This document shows positions 9,249 through 18,634 of a stretch of DNA of 64,000 bases, one piece after another. The notes under the pieces were generated by a model that had not been told where the DNA came from, did not search any database, and saw nothing but the letters and a program-made list of their open reading frames with translations. Source of the stretch: Streptomyces sp. NRRL F-5122 (lineage in GTDB: Bacteria; Actinomycetota; Actinomycetes; Streptomycetales; Streptomycetaceae); the NCBI RefSeq assembly GCF_001507435.1, contig NZ_LMWH01000302.1, positions 62,001 to 126,000 of the forward strand. The letters are read 5' to 3'. Made by a program: the position numbers and the translations under genes. Position 1 is the first letter of the stretch. Each line of letters begins with the position of its first letter.

Positions 9249-10757
9249 ATGCACGATTTTTCTCGCCGCGGCCTGTTCAAGGCGACGGCGGCCGCCGGTG
9301 CAGGGGCGGTCGTCGTTCCGGGTGTCACAGCCGTGGAAGCCCCGGTCGCGAGTGCCGCGAGCACGGAGGCCAAAAGCGGGAAATGCCCGCCGGCGCAGTT
9401 GACCGGTCGTATCGTCCGCCCCGAAAGTCCGGACTACACGGCCGCGCGTCTCGGCTGGGACCAGCTCTTCTCCCACTATCCGCTTGTCATCGTCTTCGCC
9501 CAGAACACCCAGGACGTGGTCAACGCCCTGACCTGGGCGCGACAGCACGACGTCGCGCTGCGGGTGCGGAGCGGCCGCCACAGCCTCGAAGGCTGGTCGA
9601 ACGTGGACAACGGCCTCGTGATCGACATCAGCGAGCTGAAGTCGGTCCACATCGACACCGGCTCGCGTATCGCGAGAGTCGGCGCCGGGCTGAACCAACT
9701 GGAAGCGGTGACCGCACTCGCGCAGAAGAACCTCGCGGTGACCACCGGAACCGAGGGCAGCGTGGGCCTGGCCGGTGCGACGCTCGGCGGCGGCTTCGGG
9801 TTCCTCACCCGCTGGCTCGGCATGGCCTGCGACAGCCTTGTGGGTGCCGAGATCGTCGTCCCGTCGGGCGACGAGTGCGCCGAGGTGATCGAGGTGGATC
9901 TGAGGAACCACTCGGACCTGCTCTGGGCTCTCCGCGGAGCCGGAAACGGCAACTTCGGAATCATCACCTCGCTCACCTACAAAGTGACCCCGCTGAACAG
10001 CGTTGCTTATGTGCAGGCGACGTGGAACGGCATCGCCGGCCTGCCCGGGATCTTCGACGCATGGCAGCGTACGGCGCCGGTCGCGGACAACCGGCTCGGA
10101 ACCCAGCTCGAGATCCACCGGAACCAGATCCTGTTGTTCGCCGTTCTCGCAGAAGGAACACCGGCGCAGGCGCGGCAGATGCTGGCCCCGGTCCTGTCGA
10201 TCGGCAGCCCCGATGTCACCGAACAGAACGGTAACTGGGGTGACATCTACGCGGGATTCCAGGTCCCGATCCAGAGCGAGCCCGCGAACTGGAAGTTCTT
10301 CTCGCAGTTCACGAGAAAGCCGTTCCCGAGCGCGGCGATCGAAGTCATCGCCTCGTACATGTCCGACGCCCCCACGGATGACAGCAATTTCTTCACCCAA
10401 GCCTTCGGCGGGGCGGTCCGAAGGAGCCCTCGCGGCGGCACCGCGTTCCCGCACCGCGACGCACTCTTCTACTCCGAGCCCGGCGCCGGCTGGGGGACTC
10501 GGGGAACACAACCGGGCGTGTGCGACCCGCTCACCCCACAGGCCCAGGCATGGATCGCCGAGTTCAGCCAGGCACTGCGTCCCTACGTGAACGGCGCCTA
10601 CGTCAACGTGCCGAACATCGGCATGCAGGACTGGGAGACCGCCTACTGGGGATCCAACTTCGACCGGCTGCGCGAGATCAAGGCGCAGTACGACCCCTAC
10701 AACGTGTTCCAGTACGAGCAGAGCATCCCGCCCGCGACACGGCGGAACGGCAGGTGA
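9249..10757 (+). CDS. Tat-exported FAD-binding oxidoreductase (BBE/PCMH type)
   Basis: A 502-residue protein. The N-terminus MHDFSRRGLF followed by a hydrophobic Ala/Gly/Val stretch is a twin-arginine signal, with cleavage likely near residues 35-38. The FAD-binding PCMH domain carries VRSGRHSLEGW, where His111 is the expected covalent 8-alpha-histidyl FAD attachment site. The second covalent residue of bicovalent enzymes (a Cys before the GGG turn) is absent: the sequence reads GTEGSVGLAGATLGGG, so flavin is probably attached by His alone. The C-terminal BBE motif is YWGSNFDRL...YDPYNVF. The substrate may be a sugar, alcohol or secondary metabolite. Its neighbours give no pathway. Confidence 0.9.
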   Translation: MHDFSRRGLFKATAAAGAGAVVVPGVTAVEAPVASAASTEAKSGKCPPAQLTGRIVRPESPDYTAARLGWDQLFSHYPLVIVFAQNTQDVVNALTWARQHDVALRVRSGRHSLEGWSNVDNGLVIDISELKSVHIDTGSRIARVGAGLNQLEAVTALAQKNLAVTTGTEGSVGLAGATLGGGFGFLTRWLGMACDSLVGAEIVVPSGDECAEVIEVDLRNHSDLLWALRGAGNGNFGIITSLTYKVTPLNSVAYVQATWNGIAGLPGIFDAWQRTAPVADNRLGTQLEIHRNQILLFAVLAEGTPAQARQMLAPVLSIGSPDVTEQNGNWGDIYAGFQVPIQSEPANWKFFSQFTRKPFPSAAIEVIASYMSDAPTDDSNFFTQAFGGAVRRSPRGGTAFPHRDALFYSEPGAGWGTRGTQPGVCDPLTPQAQAWIAEFSQALRPYVNGAYVNVPNIGMQDWETAYWGSNFDRLREIKAQYDPYNVFQYEQSIPPATRRNGR

Positions 10758-10898
10758 CCAACGCCGTCCAGGAGGCACGTCCCCTCCCTGACGGGCATGC
10801 GGACCCGGCTGCGTCCCGTCCGGCGGAGGAGGACGCCTCCCGCAACCCGGTCGGCGGCGGCACCGTTGCCGGCTGAGCCACCGAAGCCCGGCCAGGAA

Positions 10899-10925
10899 GG
10901 CGGGTGCTCCGAGCGAGCACCCGCC
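10899..10925. terminator. Bidirectional terminator hairpin
   Basis: GGCGGGTGCTC at 10899-10909 pairs perfectly with GAGCACCCGCC at 10915-10925. It lies between the convergent flavin oxidoreductase (ends 10757) and AEC transporter (ends 11129) and could serve both. The rest of 10758-11128 shows no gene. Confidence 0.7.
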
Positions 10926-11128
10926 TGCTCGGCGGTGCGCCCCGGCACGCAACCAGGTGCGGGTCGGGGTGCACCGCCGAAGCGGCGTCGACCGCGGCCC
11001 GGCCCGGTGACGTCGGCTCCGGCGACCCGGTCACGGTGATCGACTTCCACCTCTGTCCGCCGGGCGGCGGTGAAGGGACGGGTTCGCCTTTCGCGGTCTT
11101 CCGCCGGAGTTCCCGGCCGGCACCGCCG

Positions 11129-12049
11129 TCAACCCAGTAGAGCCGCGACCACCACCAACACCGGCACCGAAAGCACCGTGGACAGCAGAATCGAGTCCCT
11201 GGCGAGCACCTCGCCCACCCGGTAAGTGCCTGCGTAGGTGTACAGGTTCTGCGCGGCCGGCAGTGCCGAGGTCACCGTCACGTCGAGCAGTGGCGCTCCG
11301 CGCAACCCGAAGACCGTGGTGGCGAGGGCCCAGGCGACGACCGGCTGGCCGAACGCCTTCAAGGCCACGGCGAGGAACACGGGGTGGCGTTCCCGGCCGC
11401 GGCCGGGCAGGGCGCTGCCGCGCAGAGAGATGCCGAAGGCGAGCAGGACCGCCGGGACGGACATGTTGCCGATGAGGGTGATGGGGTCCATGACCGGGCC
11501 GGGGACGTGGACGCCGGTCGCCGAGACCAGGACACCGCTCAGCGAGCCCAGCGCGATCGGATTGCGCAGCGGAGCCAGCAGGCGCCGCCACCACGGGCCC
11601 TTCTCGCCCCTGCCGGAGAGGTCGAGGACGGTCAGGGCGATGGGGGTCACCATGACGACCTGGAAGAGCAGCACCGGGGCCACCAGGGACGCGTCGCCCA
11701 GGACGTACACGGCGATGGGGATGCCGAGGTTGCCGGAGTTCACGTAGCTGGAGCACAGGGCGCCGATGGTGGTGTCGCCCACACCCCAGCGGCGTACGGC
11801 ACCGACCGCGACGAAGGCGCCCGCCGCCGCGGCCGTGCTCATCGCCGTCACCAGCAGTCGGCTGGAGAAGATCACCGACAGGTCGGCACGGGCGAGCGTG
11901 GCGAACAGCAGGGCGGGGGACGCCACATGGAAAGCCAGCTTGGTCAGCACCTCCCGGCCGTGCTCGCCGAGATGGCCGCCGCGGCCGAGTAGATAACCGA
12001 CGGCGATGACGGCCGCGATGACCGCGAATCCGCTCAACACCCCCTGCAC
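11129..12049 (-). CDS. AEC family transporter (auxin efflux carrier type)
   Basis: A 306-residue integral membrane protein. The start is GTG 12049 because AAGGAG lies five bases upstream; a second GTG two codons earlier overlaps that site. About ten helices are visible in two halves of five, with the family feature SSYVNSGNLGIPIAV (Asn/Gly break in the fourth helix) and a matching break in the second half (TSALPAAQNLYTYA). Bacterial AEC carriers export or exchange organic acids such as malate or malonate; the substrate here cannot be deduced. It is divergent from the wrbA-like gene across a 450-base promoter region. Confidence 0.88.
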   Translation of the reverse strand: MQGVLSGFAVIAAVIAVGYLLGRGGHLGEHGREVLTKLAFHVASPALLFATLARADLSVIFSSRLLVTAMSTAAAAGAFVAVGAVRRWGVGDTTIGALCSSYVNSGNLGIPIAVYVLGDASLVAPVLLFQVVMVTPIALTVLDLSGRGEKGPWWRRLLAPLRNPIALGSLSGVLVSATGVHVPGPVMDPITLIGNMSVPAVLLAFGISLRGSALPGRGRERHPVFLAVALKAFGQPVVAWALATTVFGLRGAPLLDVTVTSALPAAQNLYTYAGTYRVGEVLARDSILLSTVLSVPVLVVVAALLG

Positions 12050-12502
12050 GGCCACTCCTTGGCGGGCCGGGGGGCGTCGGGTATCCGGAACGGTGCCGAT
12101 CCGGCGGATCCATGGTGCATGCAGCCAACCCTCGGGGGAGGGCTGGGCCGGGTCAATGTGATGTTCGCTGCTCCGGCCGACGGACTCCGCCGGTGTGCTC
12201 CCTGGCCACGCACGGGGTGCGCGTCGGTGTGCTTCCTCGTCACGCACGGGTGCACACAGATGGGACCCCTCGTCATGCACGCGCGATCGTTCTTCGCGCT
12301 GCCGGGGTGCCGAGGGGATGGGCCGGGAGTGACGCCCGCCACGGCGAGCCCGGTCCGGCAGAACTTGTTTTTCTTTCAACTTCATTGTTGAATTCGAAAC
12401 GACCTGGCCTCGGCCGATCGACGCCCGAAGACGCCCATACCGGCCGAAGTCCCAGGTCGACTGCACAACTCCGCTCTTCACAACCTCTTTGGGAGTACCG
12501 AC
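12050..12502. promoter_or_regulatory. Divergent promoter region with inverted repeat
   Basis: This 450-base gap separates the AEC gene (leftward) from the wrbA-like gene (rightward). An AT-rich segment at 12365-12400 contains TTCAAC at 12375-12380 facing GTTGAA at 12387-12392, a plausible repressor or redox-regulator site just upstream of the wrbA-like gene. The stretch 12205-12285 contains three near-copies of CACGCACGGGGTGC-like sequence. No gene is seen. Confidence 0.45.
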
Positions 12503-13123
12503 ATGAGTGAAGCCGCCCGCGTCGCGGTCATCTACTACTCGGCCACCGGATCCGTGCGGAAGCTCGCCGAGGCGGTCGCCGAAGGGGCGGCCAAGGACGG
12601 TGCCGAGGTCCGCCTGCGCAAGGTCGCCGAGCTGGCGCCGGAAGCAGCCATCAACAGCAACCCGACCTGGGCCGAGAACCACCGTGACTCGGAGCACATC
12701 GCCGAGGCCACGCTCGACGACCTGGAGTGGGCGGACGCGGTGGTCTTCGGCTCGCCGACCCGCTTCGGCCTGCCGGCCGCGCAGCTGAAGCAGTTCCTCG
12801 ACCTCACCGGCCCGCTCTGGGCCCAGGGCAAGCTGGCGAACAAGGTGTACTCGTCGTTCGCTTCGGCCGCCAACGTGCACGGTGGTCAGGAGAGCACCAT
12901 CCTGGCGCTGAACAACACCTTCTACCACTGGGGCGGCATCATCGTCTCGACCGGCTACACCGACCCGCTGGTGTTCCAGGCCGGCGGCAACCCCTACGGC
13001 CCCTCGCACGCCTCCAACAACGGCGCCGACCTGCCCGACGAGAGCCGTCTCGAAGCGGCGCGGTACCTGGGTCGACGGGTCAACCACATCGCTTCGGCCC
13101 TTCGGCCGGGCGGCTCGCTCTGA
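12503..13123 (+). CDS. wrbA: WrbA-like NAD(P)H:quinone oxidoreductase
   Basis: A 206-residue flavodoxin-fold protein beginning MSEAARVAVIYYSATGSVRK at ATG 12503 after TTTGGGAG. The phosphate loop YSATGSVRK binds FMN; ADAVVFGSPTRFGLPAAQLKQ and the loop NTFYHWGGIIVSTGYTD match the flavin- and quinone-contact segments of WrbA. It is expected to reduce quinones by two electrons as a cytoplasmic tetramer, protecting against redox cycling. The inverted repeat upstream suggests control by a dedicated repressor, but no regulator gene is adjacent. Confidence 0.9.
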   Translation: MSEAARVAVIYYSATGSVRKLAEAVAEGAAKDGAEVRLRKVAELAPEAAINSNPTWAENHRDSEHIAEATLDDLEWADAVVFGSPTRFGLPAAQLKQFLDLTGPLWAQGKLANKVYSSFASAANVHGGQESTILALNNTFYHWGGIIVSTGYTDPLVFQAGGNPYGPSHASNNGADLPDESRLEAARYLGRRVNHIASALRPGGSL

Positions 13124-13174
13124 TCCGTGCACCGCTTCCCCGCGGTCCACGCGGGGACGGGGAAACCCCATCGT

Positions 13175-13206
13175 GAAGAGGGTCCGGAGACCTCCGGGCC
13201 CTCTTC
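13175..13206. terminator. Strong terminator hairpin between convergent genes
   Basis: GAAGAGGGTCCGGAG at 13175-13189 faces CTCCGGGCCCTCTTC ending at 13206, with one G-T wobble and a very small loop. It lies between the wrbA-like gene and the FnIII protein gene and can serve both. Confidence 0.8.
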
Positions 13207-13213
13207 CGTGCGC

Positions 13214-14902
13214 TCAGGGCGCCATGGCCACCCAGTCGGCGCCGGGCGCGGACTCGCCACCGTCCGCGTACCCGGCGGTCACCCGGTAGAAGTGAGTGGT
13301 GCCCTTGGCGGCGCCGGTGTCCTCGTAGGAAGTCCCTGTCGTGGCCGCCAGCTTCTCGTACGCCTTGGCGTCCGGGTTCCAGCGATAGACCTGGTAGCCG
13401 ATGGCGTCGGTCACCGGATGCCAGGACAGTTCGACGCCCGCCTCTTTCGACGTGGCCGTCAGCTCGACCGGCGAGGCCTCCGGCGTCGACACGCTCGGTG
13501 TCATGTCGAGCTCGGTCGCGGTCACGACCCGGGCCTCGCCTGTCCATTCGAAGGAAGAGTTCCCGGCGTCGTCGACGGCATCGACGATGAAGCAGCGCTC
13601 CTCGCCGTCCGGAAGGGTGGTGTACGCGTACGAGGTGGTGTCGGCCCCCAGGTAATAGCCGGGGTGGAGGGAGCACCACTGCCCCTCCTCGTCGCCCTGC
13701 AACTCGCCCGGCCGGACCACGTACCGTGCCAGGTCCGCGGTCGGGTTGGCGTCCCAGTGCACCTCGAAGCCGTACTCGGTCGGGGTGACGGTCACCCCGG
13801 TGACGGCGGACGGCGGAGTGAGGTCCCAGAGCGTGCCGCTGACGGCGACGGACCGCGCGGACTCGTTGCCCGCGGAGTCGAGAGCCGTCACCCGGTAGTA
13901 GTAGGTGGTGCCCTCGGCGGCCGAGGCGTCAAGGTACGAGACCTGGGCGGTAGTGCCGACGCGGGTGTACGTCCCGTCCGCGCCGGTGGCCCGGTACACC
14001 CGGTACGACGCCGCTCCTTCGGCCGCGCTCCACCGGACCCGCAGCGCCTCCGGTTCCCGGGTGACGCTCGGGCCGGCCGGCACGGGCGGCGGGGTCCGGT
14101 CGACGGTGGTGACCGCCTGATCGGCGGTGCCGGCCGACTCGTTGCCCGCCTTGTCGTAGGCGCGGATCTCGTAGTAGTAGGCCGCGCCGGTCACCGGCAG
14201 GGTCGTGTCCGTGTACGACGTGGCGGTGGTGGTCGCGAGCCTCGTCCAGCCGGTGCTGCTCTTGGGACGCCGGTAGACCCGGTAGCCCGCCAGGTCCATC
14301 TCCTTGTTCTTGGACCAGGTGAGCCTGGCCTTCACCGTCGCCCTGTCGTACGACACGGATGTTCCGGCCGGAGCGAGCGGCCTGACCTTGTCGACGGTCG
14401 CGGAAGTGCGGGGTGCGTAGGCGAACTTGACGTTCGCGCTCCGGGTCCAGTTGACGTAGTCGACGCGGAGGGTGTGCTTGCCGGAGGGGACCGTCAGGTT
14501 GACGGTCCTGGAGACCGTCGACGAGACGTTCTTCCACAGGTCGATCTTGCGGCTGCCGTCGAGGTAGACACGGATGCCGTCCTGGGCCGACGCGGTGAGG
14601 GCGAAGGGGCCGCCGGAGCCGAAGTCGCGCGTCACCGTCCAGCGGACGGAGAAGTTGTCGACCGGCAGGGCCGAAGTGGGGCGGCCTGTGCCCCAGTTCT
14701 CGCTGATCGTGGAGTCGCAGTCAGTCTTCTTCGGTGTGCCCGAGAAAGTGGTGTTCGCGAAGAACTGCCGCTTGTAGACGGGGGAAGCACAGCTGACGGC
14801 TGCTGAGGCGGGCGTGGCGAGGGCGGTGAGCAGGCCACCCGCGGTGGTGAGCACGACGGCGGTGGCGGCCGCGGAGGCCACGCGTCGTCCGGCTGGGTTC
14901 AT
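13214..14902 (-). CDS. Secreted PA14-like + fibronectin type III repeat protein
   Basis: A 562-residue exported protein. ATG 14902 begins MNPAGRRVASAAA, a Sec signal peptide cleaved near ATPASA-AVS. Residues about 30-170 resemble a PA14/NPCBM-type carbohydrate-binding module (FSGTPKKTDCDSTI, NWGTGRP, GIRVYLDGSRKIDLW, GKHTLRVDYVNW). After it come four to five FnIII-like repeats, each ending with an aromatic segment such as AYYYEIRAYDKAGNESAG, TYYYRVTALDSAGNES and THFYRVTAGYADGGES. No catalytic domain is present, so it is probably a cell-wall or substrate-binding surface protein. It has no operon neighbours. Confidence 0.85.
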   Translation of the reverse strand: MNPAGRRVASAAATAVVLTTAGGLLTALATPASAAVSCASPVYKRQFFANTTFSGTPKKTDCDSTISENWGTGRPTSALPVDNFSVRWTVTRDFGSGGPFALTASAQDGIRVYLDGSRKIDLWKNVSSTVSRTVNLTVPSGKHTLRVDYVNWTRSANVKFAYAPRTSATVDKVRPLAPAGTSVSYDRATVKARLTWSKNKEMDLAGYRVYRRPKSSTGWTRLATTTATSYTDTTLPVTGAAYYYEIRAYDKAGNESAGTADQAVTTVDRTPPPVPAGPSVTREPEALRVRWSAAEGAASYRVYRATGADGTYTRVGTTAQVSYLDASAAEGTTYYYRVTALDSAGNESARSVAVSGTLWDLTPPSAVTGVTVTPTEYGFEVHWDANPTADLARYVVRPGELQGDEEGQWCSLHPGYYLGADTTSYAYTTLPDGEERCFIVDAVDDAGNSSFEWTGEARVVTATELDMTPSVSTPEASPVELTATSKEAGVELSWHPVTDAIGYQVYRWNPDAKAYEKLAATTGTSYEDTGAAKGTTHFYRVTAGYADGGESAPGADWVAMAP

Positions 14903-15205
14903 TCGGTCCTCTGATCGGTTCAGAACGCGGAAAGGAACGTTCGTGATCACGACACATGGGGCCGGGCGGAGGTTGTACCTTCACTGTCCGTCGACCCGGA
15001 CTTTGCTCAGGGCCTCCGCGGTCCCTTCGCTCCCGGGCGAAACGCCGAACCGACCCGGCATCCGGTGCTCCTGCCGGGACGCGCGTCCCGTCCGTGGCGG
15101 GTCCGTACACGGTTACGAGGAAGTGATCTCCGGTACACCTGATGGGCCCGAGAAGTCGCGGCCGGGTGCTCCACATCCGGCCCGGCGGGCGGCAGCACCA
15201 TGGAT

Positions 15206-15235
15206 GACGCCCCGCCTCGCCCGAGGCGGGGCGTC
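15206..15235. terminator. Perfect 14-base terminator hairpin
   Basis: GACGCCCCGCCTCG at 15206-15219 pairs perfectly with CGAGGCGGGGCGTC at 15222-15235. It lies in the 14903-15412 gap, about 180 bases past the DUF1003 stop on the minus strand. No gene is seen in that gap. Confidence 0.75.
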
Positions 15236-15412
15236 CCGCTTTCCCCGGATCCCACCCGGTCGCTCTGTCAGGACCTGATCCTCACGGCTGGGATCGCCCG
15301 TCGGTCGAGAGCCTCTGCCCTTGCTGCAGAAGCTCTGTCCAGCCGGGCGACCACGGAAGCGGTCCACCCTCGACGACTGCGACCCGTGGCGCAGCCGGTC
15401 CTGGGGTCACGT

Positions 15413-15946
15413 TCACAGCGCCTCCGGGTCCACCGGCTGAACCTCGGCCTCCGAGTCCATCGCGCGCCTGCTCTGCCGGATGGTCTCCTGGACGTGACGC
15501 TCGATCTCCTCCGGATTCAGGCCGAGTGCCTTGCCCGTGTGCACCGCCCAGATTTCGGCGCGAAGATTGGTCTCGAAATCCAGATCGGCCCGCAGGTTCT
15601 CTCGTGCGGCTTGCCGATTCTGGCTCACCATCACGAACGTGGACAGGAAGATCGCCTCCAGACTCACGATCGTGGTGAGCAGCCCGAACGGGTAAGGGTC
15701 GAAAACCGCTGAACGGCCCAACAGCCCGAGGTTGAGAGCGATCCACACCGCGAACCAGACGGCGTGGACATAGACGAACCCCATCGTGCCCGCGAGGGCG
15801 GTGATCGCGTCCGCGAACCGGTCCTGCGACGTGCGCATCCTGGCGAACACCAGCTGTTCGTGGCGCAAGCGGGGATCGCGGCGGCGATGAGTACCGCCGG
15901 GAGCGGAGCTCTCTCGGACGGCGTGCTCTCCGGAGTGTGCGGTCAT
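15413..15946 (-). CDS. DUF1003 domain membrane protein
   Basis: A 177-residue protein, start MTAHSGEHAVRES at ATG 15946 (the ribosome site is weak; an upstream start in the same frame cannot be excluded). After a polar N-terminus, the DUF1003 core has two membrane helices (ITALAGTMGFVYVHAVWFAVWIALN as one unit, then PYPFGLLTTIVSLEAIFLSTFVMVS) and the family-typical QNRQAARENLRADLDFETNLRAE after the second helix. The C-terminus is an acidic tail. The molecular role of DUF1003 is unknown. The gene sits last before the genomic island. Confidence 0.85.
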   Translation of the reverse strand: MTAHSGEHAVRESSAPGGTHRRRDPRLRHEQLVFARMRTSQDRFADAITALAGTMGFVYVHAVWFAVWIALNLGLLGRSAVFDPYPFGLLTTIVSLEAIFLSTFVMVSQNRQAARENLRADLDFETNLRAEIWAVHTGKALGLNPEEIERHVQETIRQSRRAMDSEAEVQPVDPEAL

Positions 15947-16349
15947 CGTGTCAGCCGTTGTCAGCCTTCCCGTATCGAACCGGTTGCTTCGCAGGGAAGA
16001 CAGGGCACGGCCTGAATCTGTGACACCTCCCTGCGCCTTCTGCCTCGTACGGGACCGAAGGACGCCGATCAGCCGGTGACGCGGTGACCCAGTGATCGCG
16101 GCCGGAGCCGGAGCCGTCGTGGTCCTGCTCCTGCCGCGCACCGGGCGCGGAAGCCGCACCAGCATGGGCGGAGCGGCGGCCGCGCACCTCAACCCGGAAC
16201 ATCACCCCGACCGGGTTCCCGGCCGCGCTCGAGGAACCGTCAACCACCGCTGACCAGGAGGGCGGCCCGTACAGAGCTGATGGCCCTGACCCGGGTCGGG
16301 GGCAGGGCCACGTGCTGTGGCGGCAGCCGGTGGGCGTCGGGTCAACCGA

Positions 16350-16828
16350 TGGGGCTCATCCGCCCGTCGGCGACAGTGCCGGTGATGGCGTGGCCGGCTG
16401 TGCGCAGTCCGGACGACCGATTGTCGTTGTCGTGGCGGGAGCAGAGGCAGACGGTGGCGGTGGAAGCCCGGTAGGCGTTGCCGCCGGCGAAGGTGGCGGT
16501 GCAGCAGGTGCGCTTGTCCTGCCTGCCGGTGTCGTGTTCGTCCTGTCCCTCGGGCACCGTGCAGGTTGCTTGGCCACGGGACGCGGGTGCCGTCCGGAGC
16601 CACCGCCACCTGTTGCGGGTCGTCGCCGACGGGGACGGTGGCGGTCACGGTGTTGGTGGCTGTGTTGATCACCGACACGTTGTCGCTGTTGTTGTTGGCG
16701 ACGTAGGCGTAGGTCCCCGGTGGTACCGCCGCCCGGCCGGCCGGGAGGGCAACCACAGCCGAGGCCGCCATCGCCACGGACAACAGCAGCCTCGGCACGT
16801 ACCGGCCGAGCCGCCCAACAGACGACAT
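16350..16828 (-). pseudogene. Frameshifted YVTN beta-propeller secreted protein
   Basis: From ATG 16828 the reverse strand reads MSSVGRLGRYVPRLLLS, a signal peptide ending near GRAA, followed by one YVTN-type propeller blade (TYAYVANNNSDNVSVINT, NTVTATVPVGDDPQQVAVAP, DGTRV). At the point where the next blade should begin (about 16570) the frame changes and the sequence becomes non-propeller; a second frame carries a Cys-rich stretch to about 16345. Full-length YVTN proteins have several blades, so this is a broken remnant, adjacent to the leftmost att site of the island. Confidence 0.5.
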
Positions 16829-16897
16829 CCCCCCAGGGCGACCACCGACTGGCGCGCCTCCCTGCGTTCCGTCCCCCGCACACGACGCTGCTTCTGT

Positions 16898-16940
16898 GTC
16901 GGGGTGGCGGGATTTGAACCCACGACCTCTTCGTCCCGAA
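16898..16940 (-). repeat. att site: partial tRNA-Pro copy (left end of island)
   Basis: This 43-base segment is identical to the 3' half of the tRNA-Pro(CGG) gene at 46051-46093, ending in the anticodon loop (tcttcgtcccgaa). It is the outermost copy and therefore marks the left boundary of the island with the chromosome. Confidence 0.9.
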
Positions 16941-17042
16941 TAATGTTGGGAAAGATCGCTGGCCAGCACCACTTGACTCCTGTGCAGGTCAGGGCGTTGG
17001 TACGAGTTGGTTTCTGTGGGTGGCCATCCGCGCGGCTTTCTT

Positions 17043-17067
17043 GATCCACTCCCCGTTCACTCCCCAG
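17043..17067. repeat. Arm-type repeat, left side of module A
   Basis: GATCCACTCCCCGTTCAC followed by TCCCCAG. A near-identical sequence occurs at 24538-24561 on the other side of module A. It sits 145 bases inside the left att core, the same distance as the module B site at 24777, which suggests integrase arm binding. Confidence 0.6.
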
Positions 17068-17293
17068 GGCCGACGCGTTGCCTGACCTTCTTTCCAGGCC
17101 GTGTCCGGGCGGCCTGAGAGCCGGTCACACCGGACGTGGGAAACCGGGGTCGGCCATGGGTGTGCGCTGCTGTTGGCGTACGGGTTGGCTGGCGTACGCC
17201 CGCGGTTCTCTCTCGGCTGGTCACGACAAGCCTCAGGTATGGCAGGCGTAGGGACGTAGGGCAGGGCCGTAGCCGTCAAATCGGCCAGGGGGT

Positions 17294-17331
17294 AGGCCCG
17301 CCGCCCCCGCCAACCTGGGGGCGGCGGGCCT
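17294..17331. terminator. Terminator hairpin in module A
   Basis: AGGCCCGCCGCCCCC (17294-17308) pairs perfectly with GGGGGCGGCGGGCCT (17317-17331). It lies 67 bases past the stop of the small gene at 17399-17632 and probably terminates it. Confidence 0.75.
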
Positions 17332-17398
17332 TCTGTGGCGACGTGTCCCGTCGTAGTCCATGCCGACTGAACGGGCGGACACCAGGCCCTTCACGGAT

Positions 17399-17632
17399 TC
17401 AGACCTCCCACACGGCTGGTCCGCCTCCACGCCACTCGATCAGCTCACCGACGTACTCAATCGGGTCCTCGGCCGCCAGGTCCACCTCGGTCAGGCCCTG
17501 GATGCCCGCGTGGCATAGGAACGCGCTGAGATCGTGCAGGCTGTAGGCCGTGCCGAGGATGCATCCGTCCACACGCACCCTTCGCCCGCCCGTCTTGGTC
17601 GGCGGGTAGACGATCACGCGACGCCTGGCCAT
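17399..17632 (-). CDS. Small conserved Streptomyces hypothetical protein
   Basis: A 77-residue protein. ATG 17632 begins MARRRVIVYPPTKTGGRRVR; a longer frame upstream has only low-complexity sequence. The order is a basic N-terminus, 'VRVDGCILGTAYSLHDLSAF' and a C-terminal 'IEWRGGGPAVWEV'. This pattern is familiar to me from small conserved Streptomyces proteins of unknown function that often lie in accessory regions. No catalytic motif, signal or membrane segment is visible. Confidence 0.65.
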   Translation of the reverse strand: MARRRVIVYPPTKTGGRRVRVDGCILGTAYSLHDLSAFLCHAGIQGLTEVDLAAEDPIEYVGELIEWRGGGPAVWEV

Positions 17633-17792
17633 ATGCCCAGCCTCACCCGAGGACGCCGGACGCGCACTCCCGGCCCCGGCCACCCGCATGGCTGCTCCGG
17701 TTTGAGCTCCCGACACCGACCGGTCAGGATCGAATCGACTCCACGCGGCCTGGTGGTCCTTCCAGGTCAGGCAGGCTGGAAGTCGAGGCAGA

Positions 17793-17834
17793 GCGCGCCC
17801 CCACTCCTTTGGACGCAGGGAGTGGGAGGCGCGC
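17793..17834. terminator. Hairpin
   Basis: GCGCGCC and CCACTCC at 17793-17807 face GGAGTGG and GGCGCGC ending at 17834, with small bulges. It lies in the 17633-18251 gap upstream of the small minus-strand gene. No gene is seen around it. Confidence 0.4.
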
Positions 17835-18066
17835 TCGCGCGTTCGAGGTGCATCCGCGGCGCGGCAGCGTCACGCTTGAAATAGCGGAAGGCGCCCCGGG
17901 CGGCTGACCTCCCAGGCCGGCTCACCGGTCTGGGGTGCCCCCGTAGCGGGCTCACTGGCCCGCGCCGACAAGTACGCGTTGCGCCGAGCGTAGCCGCCCG
18001 TAGGTTGCCGGTGTCCATGCTGTCCTCACCGGTCGGCTACGCCCTCGATGCCCGCGCAACGCATCG

Positions 18067-18104
18067 CGCCCCCCGCACGAGCCACGCGGTGTGGGGGGCG
18101 TTTT
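18067..18104 (+). terminator. Hairpin followed by T-run
   Basis: CGCCCCCCGCAC (18067-18078) pairs with GTGTGGGGGGCG (18089-18100) with one wobble, then TTTT. It is a classical rho-independent terminator pointing right, although no intact gene precedes it, which hints at lost coding sequence in 17700-18060. Confidence 0.65.
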
Positions 18105-18251
18105 AGCAGGCCGAGGGCGGCCGAGGTCGAGTCGGGACCGCCCTGCGCGGCTCATTTGCCCGCACCAACTCTCGGTGTGACCATGTGCTTGCTCGGTCCA
18201 AAGGGGGACAGAATATTCGTGAAATGCCGACCCCCCTTCCGCGGAGGCAAC

Positions 18252-18578
18252 GTGGAGTCCCACGCGAATGAGCTCCCTGGCGCGGTCCCGGAGCCGGAAA
18301 ACCATGCTGTTGATCAGATCAATGAGCTTCGGAGCAAGGTCGCTCAGCTTGAGAACGCCGTGGATTCGCACGCCGTGATCGACCAGGCGATCGGCATCAT
18401 CGTCGCCGTCGGACGCCTGACCCCAGGTCAGGCCTGGGATCTGCTCCGTGAGGCGTCCATGTCCACCAACATCAAACTGCGGCACGTAGCCGAGCTGGTC
18501 GTCACATGGGGTGTGACCGGCAAGCTTGCCGCAGACATCCGTGAGGAGCTGGCGACTAGGCTGAATGGCTCTACTTGA
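18252..18578 (+). CDS. ANTAR domain protein
   Basis: A 108-residue protein. GTG 18252 is preceded by GCGGAGG at five to six bases, better than the ATG at 18183. Residues about 18-40 form a predicted coiled coil (VDQINELRSKVAQLENAV), followed by the three-helix ANTAR domain (SHAVIDQAIGIIVAVGRLTP, GQAWDLLREASMSTNIKLRH, ADIREELATRLNG). ANTAR domains bind RNA hairpins and act as antiterminators. Here there is no attached sensor domain. The nearby SpoIIE-type phosphatase (18995) may belong to the same regulatory context. Confidence 0.82.
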   Translation: MESHANELPGAVPEPENHAVDQINELRSKVAQLENAVDSHAVIDQAIGIIVAVGRLTPGQAWDLLREASMSTNIKLRHVAELVVTWGVTGKLAADIREELATRLNGST

Positions 18579-18634
18579 CCTGCGCCCAGATTGGCACCGT
18601 GAGCCCTTCGCACAGAGCCGTGCGGAGGCTCACG

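Noticed and set aside
16898-16940. tRNA-Pro gene at the left att
   Set aside because: Only the 3' half to the anticodon loop is present; the 5' half, D arm and acceptor strand are missing, so it cannot be a functional tRNA. The same holds at 24631 and 42774.
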